This document shows positions 24,102 to 35,580 of a stretch of 64,000 bases of DNA, one piece after another. The stretch lies in assembly GCA_958450325.1 (NCBI GenBank), contig OY288256.1, positions 16,586,557-16,650,556 on the forward strand. Reading direction: 5' to 3'. Under the pieces are notes generated by a model. It ran no database searches. It was not told where the DNA came from and saw nothing but the letters and a program-made list of their open reading frames with translations. The number at the start of each line of letters is the position of its first letter. The first letter of the stretch is position 1. This DNA is from Agrostemma githago (Eukaryota; Streptophyta; Magnoliopsida; Caryophyllales; Caryophyllaceae). The translations under genes were made by a program, and so were the position numbers.

Positions 24102-25325
24102 TACCTGATGTACCACATGTCATCGGGGTTCCTAGGGTGAGACTCGAAGAGAAATCGTTCGTAGATTAGTGTGCGCACATTAGTTTAATGATTCATGCAT
24201 AACCCAAAATTACCCGGGCCGGTTACTTGTGACCGACGTCCCACTATACCACGGTGCATTCCTACATGGGTGCGCTAAAGACATCGATGGTGGAACTCGT
24301 CTCGGTTTAGCGGCATGTCCTAAGACCAACTCGGCTTAGGGAGTCCGTCCATCACACGAGAAAGCCATCGTTGTTGGTATAGACCCTATTTTGACCGACC
24401 GAGACTTAGTTTAAAGCATACATAAGCGTCGTTATAATGCTTGTTTGACTACGTGCTACTTGGTTTCCGTGTCATTTTTCAAAAACCGTCATTTCAAAAT
24501 TGCATCTTTCCAAAAATACCCACCTTTTCGAAAAACCCGAAATGCTGTCCGTTTCGGAACCCGTCATTCTAAAACACCCAATTTTGAAAAACCCGAAATG
24601 CTGCCCATTTCGAGACTCACCTTTTCAAAAATATCCAATTTTCAAAACTCGGAATGCCGCCGAAATTTAGGATCAACGATTTGACTCAAAATATCCTTTT
24701 CTGTAGTCGGCATGCTGTCCGTTTTAATCCTCGAATTTCCACCCCCACCACCTTGATTTTCGGAATTTTCTTTTTCAAAATTCTAATCTCGGTTTTCGAA
24801 ATTCCGTTTTCAGTTTTCAAAACTCTCGGAAATTCGTTCATTTTGCATTCAAACCTCAACCTTTCCAAAACTTTCAACCTTCCTTATTATAGGACCTACC
24901 GTCTATCCGTGTGTCGGGTCTTTGCATAGTATGTAGAGGGTTTATAGCGTCGAAACTCCGTCGATCTTATATCACGAGTTTCCCCCCTTTCCCGAGTCCG
25001 CCTTATTTGTCAAGGCACGACCAACCCGCGTAGGGCATACCCCTACAAAGGAAAGTCCGTCCATACACTCGATTCAAAAGTCTAGGGAGTAATCTCACGT
25101 GGACCTTCCTTCGAACGGGACTAGGCCCACAAAGCCGAAATCCTAAGGAAGTCATACCACCCACGAGTCATCCGTCTAGATGTCTTTCTCGAGTCTTTTC
25201 CACTCAGTCCTTTCTTTTTGGGTCGCTCGGGATGTACTGTTTCCTTTGATTCCAAGACTGAGTTCGGTTTCTGATTACGTGGTGTTCTTACAGACAGGCC
25301 ACCATCCACTAGGCTCACCCGCAAG

Positions 25326-25434
25326 ATGGAAGCTGCTTTAGCTGAACTGAAAACCTCCGTTGATGCCATGGTCGAGAAGCAGGCCGACATCGATGCCCAA
25401 CTGAATGAAATGAGGGCTGGGCAAGTTGCTATCG
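25326..25434 (+). pseudogene. Truncated gag start
   Basis: An ATG at 25326 opens a frame matching the first 36 residues of the full-length gag-pol at 44969 (MEAALAELKTSVDAM-like, then EKQADIDAQLNEMRAGQVAI). The match ends at 25434 and the following sequence is unrelated. Only the N-terminal coiled-coil-like piece of gag remains. Confidence 0.85.
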
Positions 25435-26348
25435 GAACTTTAACGAAAACAAAAACTCGTGGCCGACCTTAAGTTCCTTGACCTGAAATGCCTGCAACCA
25501 GGCGTCTCAGTTCAGTCGCCTCACCTGAGGCGCTTGTCTCCATGTGCGTCTCTGTTTTTTGAGCAGTTTAAATTAATCAATCAATGGTCTAGTTCCATCT
25601 TAGTTAGAACACCAAGAGTCAGGCGCCGTAACTCTGAAGTGCGCCCAACCAGGCGACTCAGTATTGAAACGCCTGACACCAAACGACGTCCTTCCCAATG
25701 CATTATAGACGTACTTTAAGCAGAATATCAGGTGAGTTAGTATCACGTAAATCGACTATTATTTATAATATTGAGTTAAACTTGTTTTCCAGGTTTTGCT
25801 TATTATGCCTAATAAATAATAGCCCTATTCTCCATTTTACGTGCAACTTTCGATGTTCTACTTGTTATGTGTTATCGCATATTTCATGGAATGAACATTA
25901 AATCCCGACTTCGACGTTACTTTACTTGCTTCTAAATGAACCGGCATATCAGGTCTCGGGTCACAAATGATTCGGGTCGGATCGGTTTGGGTGACTAAAT
26001 TTTCGAATTCTAATGGATCGAGTTTCGAGCGGGTCGGTCAACTTTTGCGAACTTTAGGTGGTGGATGTGAATGAGAGTGAGAGCCTGAGAGGGAGGATGA
26101 AGAAGGTTGGGATTAGGGGTTTGTACGGATTGGGCTTAGAGTGTGACAAAAGAATGGGCCTACAATCATAAATGCACCAAACTAGAGTAATTTTTAACAT
26201 ACAATTTCGTACTATTCTCATCGTAACGTAGTTCGTACGGGATCCTAATTTATATATACACGAGAACAAAACTACGTCGCAATAGTCTCCTCGTATGGTT
26301 ACTCTTCAACTTCCCGGGAAGTGCAAATTCCCAGGAATTGCATTTTCC

Positions 26349-27020
26349 GGGGGTTGTTTGGTTCCCCAAAAGTGAAAAACTAATGTAACTCATACTTCCC
26401 CATAAGTTGCAATTCCCGTATTATGTGGGAGCTTGCTCACCAACTCCCCTCGGTGAGTTGCACTTCCCACATTCCGACTTACTATCTTCCCGTCAACTCT
26501 CCATTCCTCTAAAAAAACACCGCTACTCGCCAAAAAAATACTTCCAATAAGCCGAACTACTAATGTCTGGGATGTTTTACTATCGTTTCAAACTTTCACT
26601 AGTATGCGGTTTTTTCCTTGAAAAATATTTTTTTTCCCGAACAAATAATGGTAATGTAACTCAGAAAAGTTTTTTTTTAAATAATGTTTTTTTAATGATG
26701 ATGATATAATTTGGTTGCAACTGCATATCATGGAAAACACAATTTCAACTATTTCATAAGTTGAAAAAAAAAAAATTTATTCCATAATTTTTATATTCTT
26801 GATTAATAAAGGACATAATAATCTTTATAAACAAAAGCATGAGAATTAGATGAGTGTAACCAAACAAGATACATGAATTCAATTCATGTGAAATGTGAAT
26901 TTCAGGATGACAACCAAACAAATATTTATAATTTCATGTGATGTTGATGTGGGAAGTTAGTTAATGGGAAATAGAACTTCCTACGGGAAATCAATTCCCG
27001 GATGAACCAAACGAGACCTA
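26349..27020. mobile_element. Possible hAT/PIF-like MITE
   Basis: GGGTTGTTTGGTT at the left is matched by an inverted AACCAAACGAGACC at the right, and the arms continue with CCCGG and GGAAGT-like repeats. No clear target duplication was found, so family and ends are tentative. Confidence 0.4.
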
Positions 27021-28472
27021 AAAATTATTTTGGCAATTTGGTGTAGGAGTTGTCTAAAAATTATTTTGACAATTTATCGTAGAAGACAATTTTGTACTCC
27101 GTAATTTATGAGAGTGACTCATGATAATAATAAGGCAAATATTATTTGATAAATAGTACTTCGTATATTATTTAATTATAAAAAGTGTCCCTTTTAAATA
27201 GAGTAGAGTTTAGTCTCTTTTAATCTGAAGATGACAATTTTATATAGTGGAGCTTGTTGATTAATTTTGTCACCATCCAAATTGAGTATCCGTGTGGCGT
27301 GGTTGCTTAACTCCGGCTTTAGTTAGTTAAAATGGAACTAACATTCGAAGCTACCATTTCAACTTAATACACTAGTGTAATGTACAAGTACAAATGTACA
27401 ATGCAATGCTCCCAAACCTTCTTCACCAAACAGACTATACTACACGTTTTGGCTGTCTTGGCATGAGTCATGACGGTGCGAATGAAGTTTCTTGGTAACA
27501 TGGTGCAGTATTCTTAGTTGACGCATACCACCCAACTCATAAACTCATTGACCAAATTAAAAATTCCCGTTTTATTACACCATTTCTTTTTACTCCTACT
27601 TAGTGTGATGCCGGCCTCCACTTGGATTTTTTTTAATAATCTTACTTGGGATTTAAATATTTAATTTAATTAATACTAATTGAAGGATTTACCTGTTTCA
27701 TTGATATCTTTCATATTTTATTTTTCAATTTTTTTTTATTTATTCAACTTTTTTTTTTTTTTTTTTTTTTTACAATTTTCTCTCTTACCGATCCACTTAC
27801 CTCCTTTACTTTTACATATTTTATTATTTTTCTTAAAAAATGTGTCACTTTTAAGAAATCAATGAACCGGAAGGAGTATTTACTACGAGTATCAAATTTA
27901 AGTCAACATTATTTTAAGATTTTTTCTAAAATGTGTTCAATTGACTCATGTTAAAAGTTTAATTAAGGTAAAAATAAGGGAAAAAAAATAAATATAATAG
28001 AGAATTTATTTATTTATTAACAAAATAAATTAAGGAAAATTCTCCATTTCAAGTTTTGATATAATTTTAGCTACTTCTATATGTTTTGTAAAGAATTATT
28101 ACACTCAGACGTATTGAGGGTACGATATTAATATTATTATCATACGTATTTGTAAAGAATTATTATCGAGAAGTATTATTTAACAAACGTATCGAGAGTT
28201 TACTACCCAGAATGCACCAAAGATAGTGACTACGAGTTACTTCGTCATCAAAAAATTAAACATAAAATAAATGTTAAAAAAATACCAACAAATATAATAC
28301 GGAGTATTTATTTATGCAAGTAATGTAGCTAGGCAAGTGACTTTTGAAAATTAATATAAAGTCATAATAATAGCATAACTTATTTAAATAATTCATGGAT
28401 ACGTGGGTATAAAAAATGGTTAAAACAAAGTCCGCCAACAACCTACTAAAGGTTGAGTAAGTCTCACTTGTA

Positions 28473-28862
28473 AGACCATCCCCATTCCCCAAGAAAGGTG
28501 GATTGAGGAGGTCATGACCCCCAAGGTCATGCTAAACATCAATTAAAGAAATAATTAGCATGACCCAATTGCAAAAGAGGTCAATTGGTGACACTAGGTC
28601 ATGACCTTGTGACCTTGGAATGTGTCTTTATCTCATTGGTTGGGCACAAGGATAAATGTGGGAAAAGAAAATTGATTGGAATAAATAATACTCCGTATAG
28701 AATAAAAATAAATTAATTAGAAATTGGTAAATAATGAGATTGGTGACCTAGGTCATGACTTTTTGGATGAGAGGGTATAGGTGGGTCAAGATAAATAAAG
28801 TGAGATCAAGAAAAAAATTTGGCGATCACCCAATTAACTTGACGATGGCTTGGGGATGGTCT
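28473..28862. mobile_element. Possible TIR MITE
   Basis: AGACCATCCCCATTCCCCA at the left pairs with the inverted TGGCTTGGGGATGGTCT at the right. The interior repeats GGTCATGACC-type motifs and has no coding capacity. The target duplication is not clear. Confidence 0.5.
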
Positions 28863-29314
28863 CCATCATAAGTTTACAATGGGTCAAATATCCTTACATA
28901 GTTGGGTAAAGACAAGCAGCTCATGTGTTATTTTTCACACTTGTCTTTTGTCTTATCTATTATATTTGACTTGTCATAAGTTTGTGACGGTCAACTTGTG
29001 ATGGATATGACCGTCACGTACAAACAAGAATTTGTGCTAAAGGTTAAGTATAGATAGGTCATATGTTTAATTAGAACCAAATACGACTTTAAGATAGATT
29101 TAGATGCATTTTCTTTCATTCTAAAGTCCAAAATTATTTAAAAAAAAATAATTTTCTATAGATTACATTTGATCATGTTAATGTTTTGATTACATCTATT
29201 AATTAATTTACCGATATCACTAGATTTATAATTATTATATTCTTTAAATAATTATTTTGTATTAAATGGTACGGTACAAAATATTGAAATTATAAGAAGT
29301 ACTCGTACAAACTA

Positions 29315-29525
29315 CTCGCTCCGTTCCAATGAATTGTTTGTCTATTTTAAATTGGGACGTCTCAGTGAATTGTTTGCCTTTCTATTTTAGGAATGTTTTT
29401 TTATATGTAATTTGACTATTTTCATCAGTTTGACTCCGCATGTCACTTCCACATGTCACTTCCTCATTCGATCTCTTCCTCTTGGTGTCAAAAGCAAAAG
29501 CAAACAATTCATTAAACGGAGGGAG
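29315..29525. mobile_element. Stowaway-like MITE (211 bp)
   Basis: Ends CTCGCTCCGTTCCAATGAAT and ATTCATTAAACGGAGGGAG are inverted repeats continuing with TGTTTG/CAAACA, and TA flanks both sides. A second internal copy of TGAATTGTTTGCC suggests a rearranged element. Confidence 0.75.
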
Positions 29526-29762
29526 TAATTCTTTAGTCATACCGAGTATTTGTCATTTTAGCTATGAAATTCAAGCAATCTTTTTTTTCATACTTTATGG
29601 AGTATATCATATGACATGTATTTTGTTTCCATATTTAACATAAATACGTTTTTATCAATTGAATCGTGGAGGGTCAGTTAGAACATTAAACTAACGGATT
29701 ATTTCACGTCATATCAATCAGGTTGTAGTGTAAGACTTACGGGTGTAGCCCTTGAAAAATAG

Positions 29763-29825
29763 AAGAGCTATTCCTTGTCGTCGGCGTTTCAGCTGGATCG
29801 TCGGCGCTTTATAACGTGAATTGAC
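29763..29825 (+). repeat. MULE left terminal inverted repeat
   Basis: The core from 29778 (TCGTCGGCGTTTCAGCTGGA) pairs with the inverted right end at about 53165-53213. The outermost 15 bp are more diverged, so the exact first base depends on the target duplication at 29755-29762. Confidence 0.85.
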
Positions 29826-29974
29826 GCATTTGCCCATTCTTTAACTTAACTCATTAACATTAATAATTACATTTAGAATTATTTTACTAATTATACTAAC
29901 ATTAATAATTACTCGATAATGTGACGGTTTTTTGTTTTTTCTAAAACCGTCCTCTCCGCAACTTTTTGTCCTAT

Positions 29975-29980
29975 TATAAG
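29975..29980 (+). promoter_or_regulatory. TATA box of the MULE transposase gene (candidate)
   Basis: TATAAG lies about 210 bp inside the left TIR and ahead of a CT-rich leader (ATCTCTCTCTACAAAC). Its place fits a promoter for the downstream transposase exon, but no transcript start is known. Confidence 0.4.
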
Positions 29981-30369
29981 TAGTAAGTTATGGTCCCTCC
30001 ACCACCCCACACTTCATTACTCTATTCTTTAATAATCTCTCTCTACAAACTTAAAAAAATAACATAATGGGTGGAGCCCAAGTGTTTACGTATTTTTCGA
30101 TCTAAAAGTAATGGGGACCGGGCAACCATATTTGCATTTCGGGGTTAGTTTTCTTGCAATTTCTTAAAGAATATTGTTTAATATTTACTTATTTTCGATC
30201 ATCTAGTATAGTTTTCTCGCCATTTTTTTCGATATAAAATTGTGTTTACTTAAAGAATTATAACTATCGCATTAGGTTCGATCATCTAGTACAACTTTTT
30301 AATTTATCTAGTACAACTTTTTAATTTGACGTAGAAAAAGACGAAATAAATATTAAAACTTGACAAAAT

Positions 30370-30580
30370 CACGTTTCACGGATCGGTAAAACGTGGCAAC
30401 TTCACGTTTTACCGATCGGTAAAACGTGACAAATTCACGTTTCACGGATCGGTAAAACGTGAAGTTGTCACGTTTTACCGATCGGTAAAACGTGACAAAT
30501 TCACGTTTTACCGATCCGTGAAACGTGAATTTGTCACGTTTTACCGATCGTTAAAACGTGAAGTTGCCACGTTTTGACCT
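30370..30580. repeat. Six-unit 33-bp array of a 26-bp palindrome in the MULE
   Basis: Palindromes of the form CACGTTTTACCGATCGGTAAAACGTG start at 30370, 30403, 30436, 30469, 30502 and 30535, an exact 33-bp period. A partial seventh starts at 30568. Some half-sites read TTTCACGGATC or GATCCGTGAAA instead. The 7-bp spacers vary among ACAAATT, AAGTTGT and similar. The same palindrome is at the centre of the large palindrome at 52408-52645. The array lies between the putative promoter and the transposase exon. Confidence 0.95.
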
Positions 30581-30835
30581 ATATTTTGTCCTATTTGTCC
30601 TATTTTTTGGTTTTATCAATGTTTGCCACGTTAACTTTTTGTCCTATTTTTTGGTTTTATTTATTTATTTATTAATGTTTTGTGGAAATGTTTTTGTCAC
30701 ATTTTACCAAACGTGAATTTATTTATTTATTTATTTATTTTAAGTTTCATTATAAGTTACGGTGTAAAAGGGTCGTTTATGTTTTTGATTTAGGAATTTT
30801 TGTAGCTAATGTTTACTAAAATATTGTTTGTGTAG

Positions 30836-32982
30836 GTGTACCCGGAGGATTTCGGTGGGGACGGCATTGACTACCGTTGCTGCTTCATATTTGCGCCCCC
30901 CTTCGGTAGCTCGGACGAAGCTTTTAATTACGCTAACGAAATAGCGTCAGCCATCGGAATTAACCTGGTCAAAGCCAGCAACCAGCATAAAAGTCGAAGA
31001 GATGAGCTTTCAGATCTTGGCGCTAATTACTTTAAGTGTGATCGATACGGTAATCCGAAGACAGGTACAAGGGAATCTAAGAAGATTGGTTGCAGATTTT
31101 GGGTGAAAGCCTGTCAAACCCTTGATCGGAAAAGATGGATTCTTACCGTGGGTCCAACTGGCGTACATAATCACAAGTTACTTGAGTACGCTGACGGTCA
31201 TTGTCGTCGAGCAGCTCTGACTGATGTTGAGAAGACTTTCGTTATTACGTCTCTGAAGGCGCATGTTCAACCGGCTAAAGTTCTGGAGGGCCTTCATAAC
31301 ATGAACCCAGGTAAACCTCGACCTTCGATAAACACGATATACAATATTGGGGCTAAATTGAGGGCTACGTCAAGAGAAGGGAGGAACGCAGTTGAGCAGA
31401 TGCTTGTTCTGGCGCATAGGGAGCAGTACGTCCACTTTTTCTTTGAGAATGAGATTACGTTGGAGGTGGAGCGTATATTCATGGCGCATCCCGAGTCTGT
31501 TAAAATGTACCGGACTTACCATCAAGTCGTGCTCATGGATGCAACGTACAAAACAAACACCTACGATATGAAGCTCGTGGAGATTGTTGGGATTACACCT
31601 GTTCGAAAATCTTTCGTCATCGCCTATGCCCTCCTCCGATATGAAGACAAGCCTTCGTATATATGGTTGTTGCGTAAGTTACGGATGCTCACTGGTGATA
31701 AGGTGCCGAATGTCATTCTGACCGATCGAGAAATGGGGTCGGTGGAGGCCATTCCTCTTGTATTTCCAACTCCATATACCCAGAATTTTCTATGTACTTG
31801 GCATATTTCAAACTGTGTTGAAATCCGTGCCCATAAAGTGTGGAAGCGCAAATCTGCTGTCGAGAACTTCATGAAATATGGTTGGGGACGAGTACTGTAT
31901 GCCAATACCGTCCCAGATGTGGTCGCAGCTTGGGATGACTTCAGACAAAGGTACGAGCTAACTGGAATCCCGGTTTACATAACTGATACTTGGTTGAAGA
32001 AATATGATCGAAACTTTCTTCATGCATACACCAATCAAGTTCTCCATTTTGGGAACACGACAACCTCCATTGTCGAGTCCGCACATGCAGCACTTAAGAA
32101 AGCTCTTGGTACGTCAACCGCCACATTGGATCGCTTGTTTGAAAGAATAGACAAACAGATCGGTCGTCAGCATTCAGCGATACGAGTGAAGTTGGAGAAG
32201 TCACGCTCTAAAAGAGTCTTACACCTGCCACCGGTTCTCGAAAAATTGAATCTTCGTGTTAGTCGTAAGGCGTTGAAGATGCTCGAGGCAGAATTGGTTC
32301 GAATGTACAAGTTGGGTGACCGTGTGTACGACGATTGTGTTTGTGTTCTTAGGACAACTTGTGGGTTGCCGTGTGCGTGTACGATGCACAGAATACTGGC
32401 TCAGGGACGTCGTGTGAAGTTGGATGATGTTCACGTGTATTGGAGAACTCTTGTGTACACTGGGGATGAAGCTTTGCCATCCAGTGATGTTCTCACCTTA
32501 GACGGGCTTATTGACGAGATTCGAAAAAGCGATCCATGCATGTGGGATCATTACATCGACGTTTTGAATTCGGCGTTACATCCTGAGGAGTCAGGGTTAG
32601 TCGACCCTTCACCAAATCCTAAGCCGAGAAAGTCATCAGGTACGGGTAGGTTACTGAGCGGAGTAGAGCATGCTAGAAAAAAGACTGCTAGGACTGATAA
32701 GTCTTCCACTCCGTTGAGGTCGCAGTCGACAAACACAACAGGTCCGTCCGTGCAAGCTAACACTGAGTCCAGTGACGGATCGTGGGCCTCTGCCCCAAAC
32801 GGTCCCCTGGAGCTGAACTACACTACAGGCACGTTTCCGTTCTATGAGTCCCTAGTCGGTTTCATGTACCCTTTTTTGATTTCCTGGTATAATGTTATTG
32901 GGGACGGACACTGCGGATTTCGTGTTTTCTCTCATGCTGCTACGGGTGATGAGTCAAGTTTCATAAAACAGAGGATGGTATT
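30836..32982 (+). pseudogene. MULE transposase fused to OTU cysteine protease, 5' part (interrupted)
   Basis: The open frame starts right after a splice-acceptor-like TTTGTGTAG, so an upstream exon is likely and the true start is unknown. Domain order: FAR1/WRKY-GCM1-type zinc finger (about residues 20-125, KCDRYG ... GCRFW ... VHNH); DDE transposase core with Asp in LMDATYKTN (about 235), Asp in ILTDREMG (about 297) and Glu in SIVESAHAALKK (about 414); SWIM-like zinc finger (about 500-520, CGLPCACTMH); a Pro/Ser/Lys linker; and the start of an OTU-type protease with the DGHCGFR box (Cys about 693). The frame is cut at GTATT by the retrotransposon. The remainder resumes at 48804. MULE transposases cut and join element ends; the fused OTU would act on ubiquitin or similar conjugates. 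That role is family-based inference. Confidence 0.88.
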
Positions 32983-35563
32983 TGTGGACATGACGTAGGT
33001 CCACCCCGACGCGACGAAGCGCGGGTTTGGGTAGGCGAATGAATCTCGTGGTGAGATTGTTCTCGGGTTCGAAATTTAAGTCAAAATGGAGTCGCCACCG
33101 AATTTTGTGGTTATTCGGAACCATACGAGCCCACTCTATGTCGTTATGGGCTTTACACAAAGTAAGCCCACTCCGATTTCAGAGTTCATAGGGCTCGTCC
33201 CTTTGCATTATTATACCGATACCGTTTACACCGGCTTTCGTATATAAAATGACTCTCGTGCGCCAAGGGTTTCGGACATCCGGAAACCTAAGGTTCTGAG
33301 TAAGGGGTGAGGGTACGTGTTGGGAAGCCCACTAAGGACACCCAACCCCGCCCGCACATGGCGGCCTCTACTAAGACATCGTTCGTGTTCATGATACGCG
33401 CGCTAGTAAAATAATTAAATGATATGCAAACATCGTTTTTAACTAAACATACGAGTTTTGCGTTATCTACGTCATTTAATGCATCTACTTACGGTCGAGT
33501 TGAGTTAGCATGCGAGGTTCATTTATAAAGCGTAAAAGCAAATAAATAAATAAAGCTCGAAAAGAAATAAAAAGCGTACAAGCTACACGGGCGGAAATAC
33601 AACCCGGAATTCACAATACGACATAAACAAAATAACGTAAAACAAAGATAAAAACGGACCCATATGTGAACTAGACCGCGAAATTATGTAGATGGACTAC
33701 CCCGCTTAAATACGTATTATGTTACGTATTAAGCGAAGGACGGAAATATGAGATTGTGGCGTATTGCTAGCCTAGTCCCACATTCCGTAGTCTTGTCCCG
33801 ACTTATCACGTAAAAGTGGTCAAAGTCGTTCTACGTGTCGTGACATGTGTAGCGTATTGAAAAATGATGAAGGGTCGGTCGATGGTCTAAAGTCGATAAG
33901 AACGGGGCTCGGAATATATGTCCAAGCCCTCGGTTTTCTGAGTTGCCAGACCCACTCGACCGAGTCATTGATTGACTCGACCGAGTGCGCTATTAACATG
34001 GCTACTGCCCATTTTTTTGGGGGGGGGGGGTACTCGATCGAGTGCCTTATGGCACTCGGTCGAGTGTGTCGTTAATGGGGCTACTGCCCAGTTTTTGGGG
34101 TGCAACTCGATCGAGTGGCCTATGGCACTCGGTCGAGTGCCCCCTGTACGAGTAGTGATTTGCTCGATTTTATGACTTAAAATCGATGATCGGCCAAGTC
34201 AAATACAAATATCGCACGATTTGTATTCGACTCGGCCTCCGGTACTATAATCGTGTATGAACGATTATAATACCGTCACCGGAGTTTTTATGAAAACGTT
34301 TGTGTTAGATTATGAAACTTTGAATTAGTAACGAGATGCATCCCTCTACGTCACGACATCGGAACTAACCCTTTCGGGTTATGTGATGTCGGTATTCGTG
34401 TCAACGGGTCTCGAACCAATTATGGAAATGGAGTTAAATATGTTCAACTACGACGAATCACGATCACGTCACGCCCTTGAGTACATTGGGGCGGGGCTCC
34501 TCGAAAGGGCTCCACCTCCGTCGTTGCTCGTAAAGGGATTAGACGGATCGAATGTGATCATCGTAGTTCAACATTTCAAAACCGACTTTTGATATTAGTA
34601 TTATATACGCGGTATTATTAGAGTTAGTAACGATATAAAAATGATGCAAAATTAGAAATACGAAAAGATGAAAAAGTTAGTGTATGTGTACGTGTTACTA
34701 CGATACAACAATATGAAAATGTGCATAAAAACGATATTGAAAAGAGATTAAAAAGGAGTTTGGAACACCCTCAACGTACATGCTAGTATGGACCTCGGAA
34801 ACGGACTCGTGAACAGCGACAAAGCTTGGGAGTATCGAGGATGCACGCGAGTTACAGTGTGTATGGATATGTATGTGTATATGTCGGTTTATCGAGGGAC
34901 TAGAACTCGGTTTTTTGATGTGTTTGACTTGGGGTTTGTAAGGTTTGTAAGGTGGGATGTAGGGTTGGTATATGGCTGAAAATGTAGGGCAAAAAGGTGG
35001 TGAAAAGAATCTGAAATGCATGGGGATGTCGTGGGGTATTTATAGGCATTACCCCACGACATAAGGGCACTCGATCGAGTGGCCCTAGTGCACTCGATCG
35101 AGTGCCTTAACAAATGGGCCAAGCCCGGGTAAAAAGGCTCCACTCGATCGAGTGAGGTCAATCCACTCGATCGAGTGGGTCAAAACGGGTGAGATAAATA
35201 AGGAAGGGTTGACTTGTTTGTTTTGGTAGTTTTTTTGAATTTGATTTGTGCGCCAAAGTGATCTCAGCTGGTTTTATGAGACGGTTTCGTCTTTGACCGG
35301 GTTTTGACCCGGTCGCCAAAAGACGGGAATTATTTTTGGTGTCGGTTTTGGCCCAAATTAGTCTTATTTGACTCGGAATGACCTACTGGGCCTGAATTTG
35401 AGGTCTGTTTTGTGAGATTTTACTCCGCTAAAAAGTCCATGTCGGACGTTATGAATTCCGAGCCCAAATCCGAGTATACTAAGTCACGTTGACGTCCAAT
35501 CATCATCGGGTGTTTTTCGGAGACTACCATAGACACGTGGCAGTCAAAATGTGGGTGTCTACA
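32983..35563 (-). repeat. 3' LTR of the full-length retrotransposon
   Basis: In minus orientation the LTR starts TGTAGACACCCACA and ends CATGTCCACA. It carries four CACTCGATCGAGTG palindromes (35068, 35091, 35141, 35164), TATAAATA (35037-35044, minus) and a further palindrome cluster at 33953-34139 with CGACCG/CGGTCG variants. It lies directly against the broken OTU frame. Confidence 0.95.
35037..35177 (-). promoter_or_regulatory. LTR promoter: TATA box with four upstream palindromes (3' LTR copy)
   Basis: On the minus strand the four 14-bp palindromes precede TATAAATA. The members of each pair are exactly 23 bp apart (35068/35091 and 35141/35164), and the pairs are about 73 bp apart. The same arrangement occurs in the other two LTRs in the window. 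Regulatory function is inferred from position and conservation. Confidence 0.65.
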
Positions 35564-35580
35564 GAGCCCCCACTCTGACT
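35564..35580 (-). other. Polypurine tract
   Basis: On the minus strand GAGTGGGGGCTC lies immediately before the 3' LTR, where plus-strand DNA priming is expected. It is short and not purely purine. Confidence 0.6.

Larger units (their letters stand above)
21565..25434 (+). mobile_element. Tat/Ogre-like LTR retrotransposon, 3'-truncated copy
   Basis: It consists of a complete 5' LTR (21565-24080), primer binding site, about 1.2 kb of leader, and the first 36 codons of gag. It then stops abruptly at 25434, where similarity to the full copy at 32983-48798 ends in mid-codon. Orientation is plus, opposite to the full copy. The five bases before the LTR are GTATT, the same as the target duplication of the full copy. 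No 3' LTR or pol is present, so the loss removed more than 10 kb. Confidence 0.9.
25435..29754. other. Gene-free region with MITE-like elements
   Basis: No supported gene in 4.3 kb. Listed separately are possible TIR elements at about 26349-27020 and 28473-28862 and a Stowaway MITE at 29315-29525. T-rich tracts occur near 27720-27775. The sequence just after the retrotransposon breakpoint (25435-25700) is unlike its surroundings and unrecognised; it has several AGGCG and GCGTCTC-type motifs. Confidence 0.5.

Noticed and set aside
30370..30580. CRISPR-like array (repeats of 26 bp with 7-bp spacers)
   Set aside because: This is plant nuclear DNA inside a transposon. The spacers are 7 bp and near-identical, and the repeats are full palindromes. 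It is a tandem palindrome array, not CRISPR.
32954..33160. Small frame spanning the 3' LTR edge (MCKAHNDIEWARMV...), also at 46132 and 23903
   Set aside because: It is the same LTR sequence repeated three times, with no start context or domain; conservation is explained by the LTR copies.
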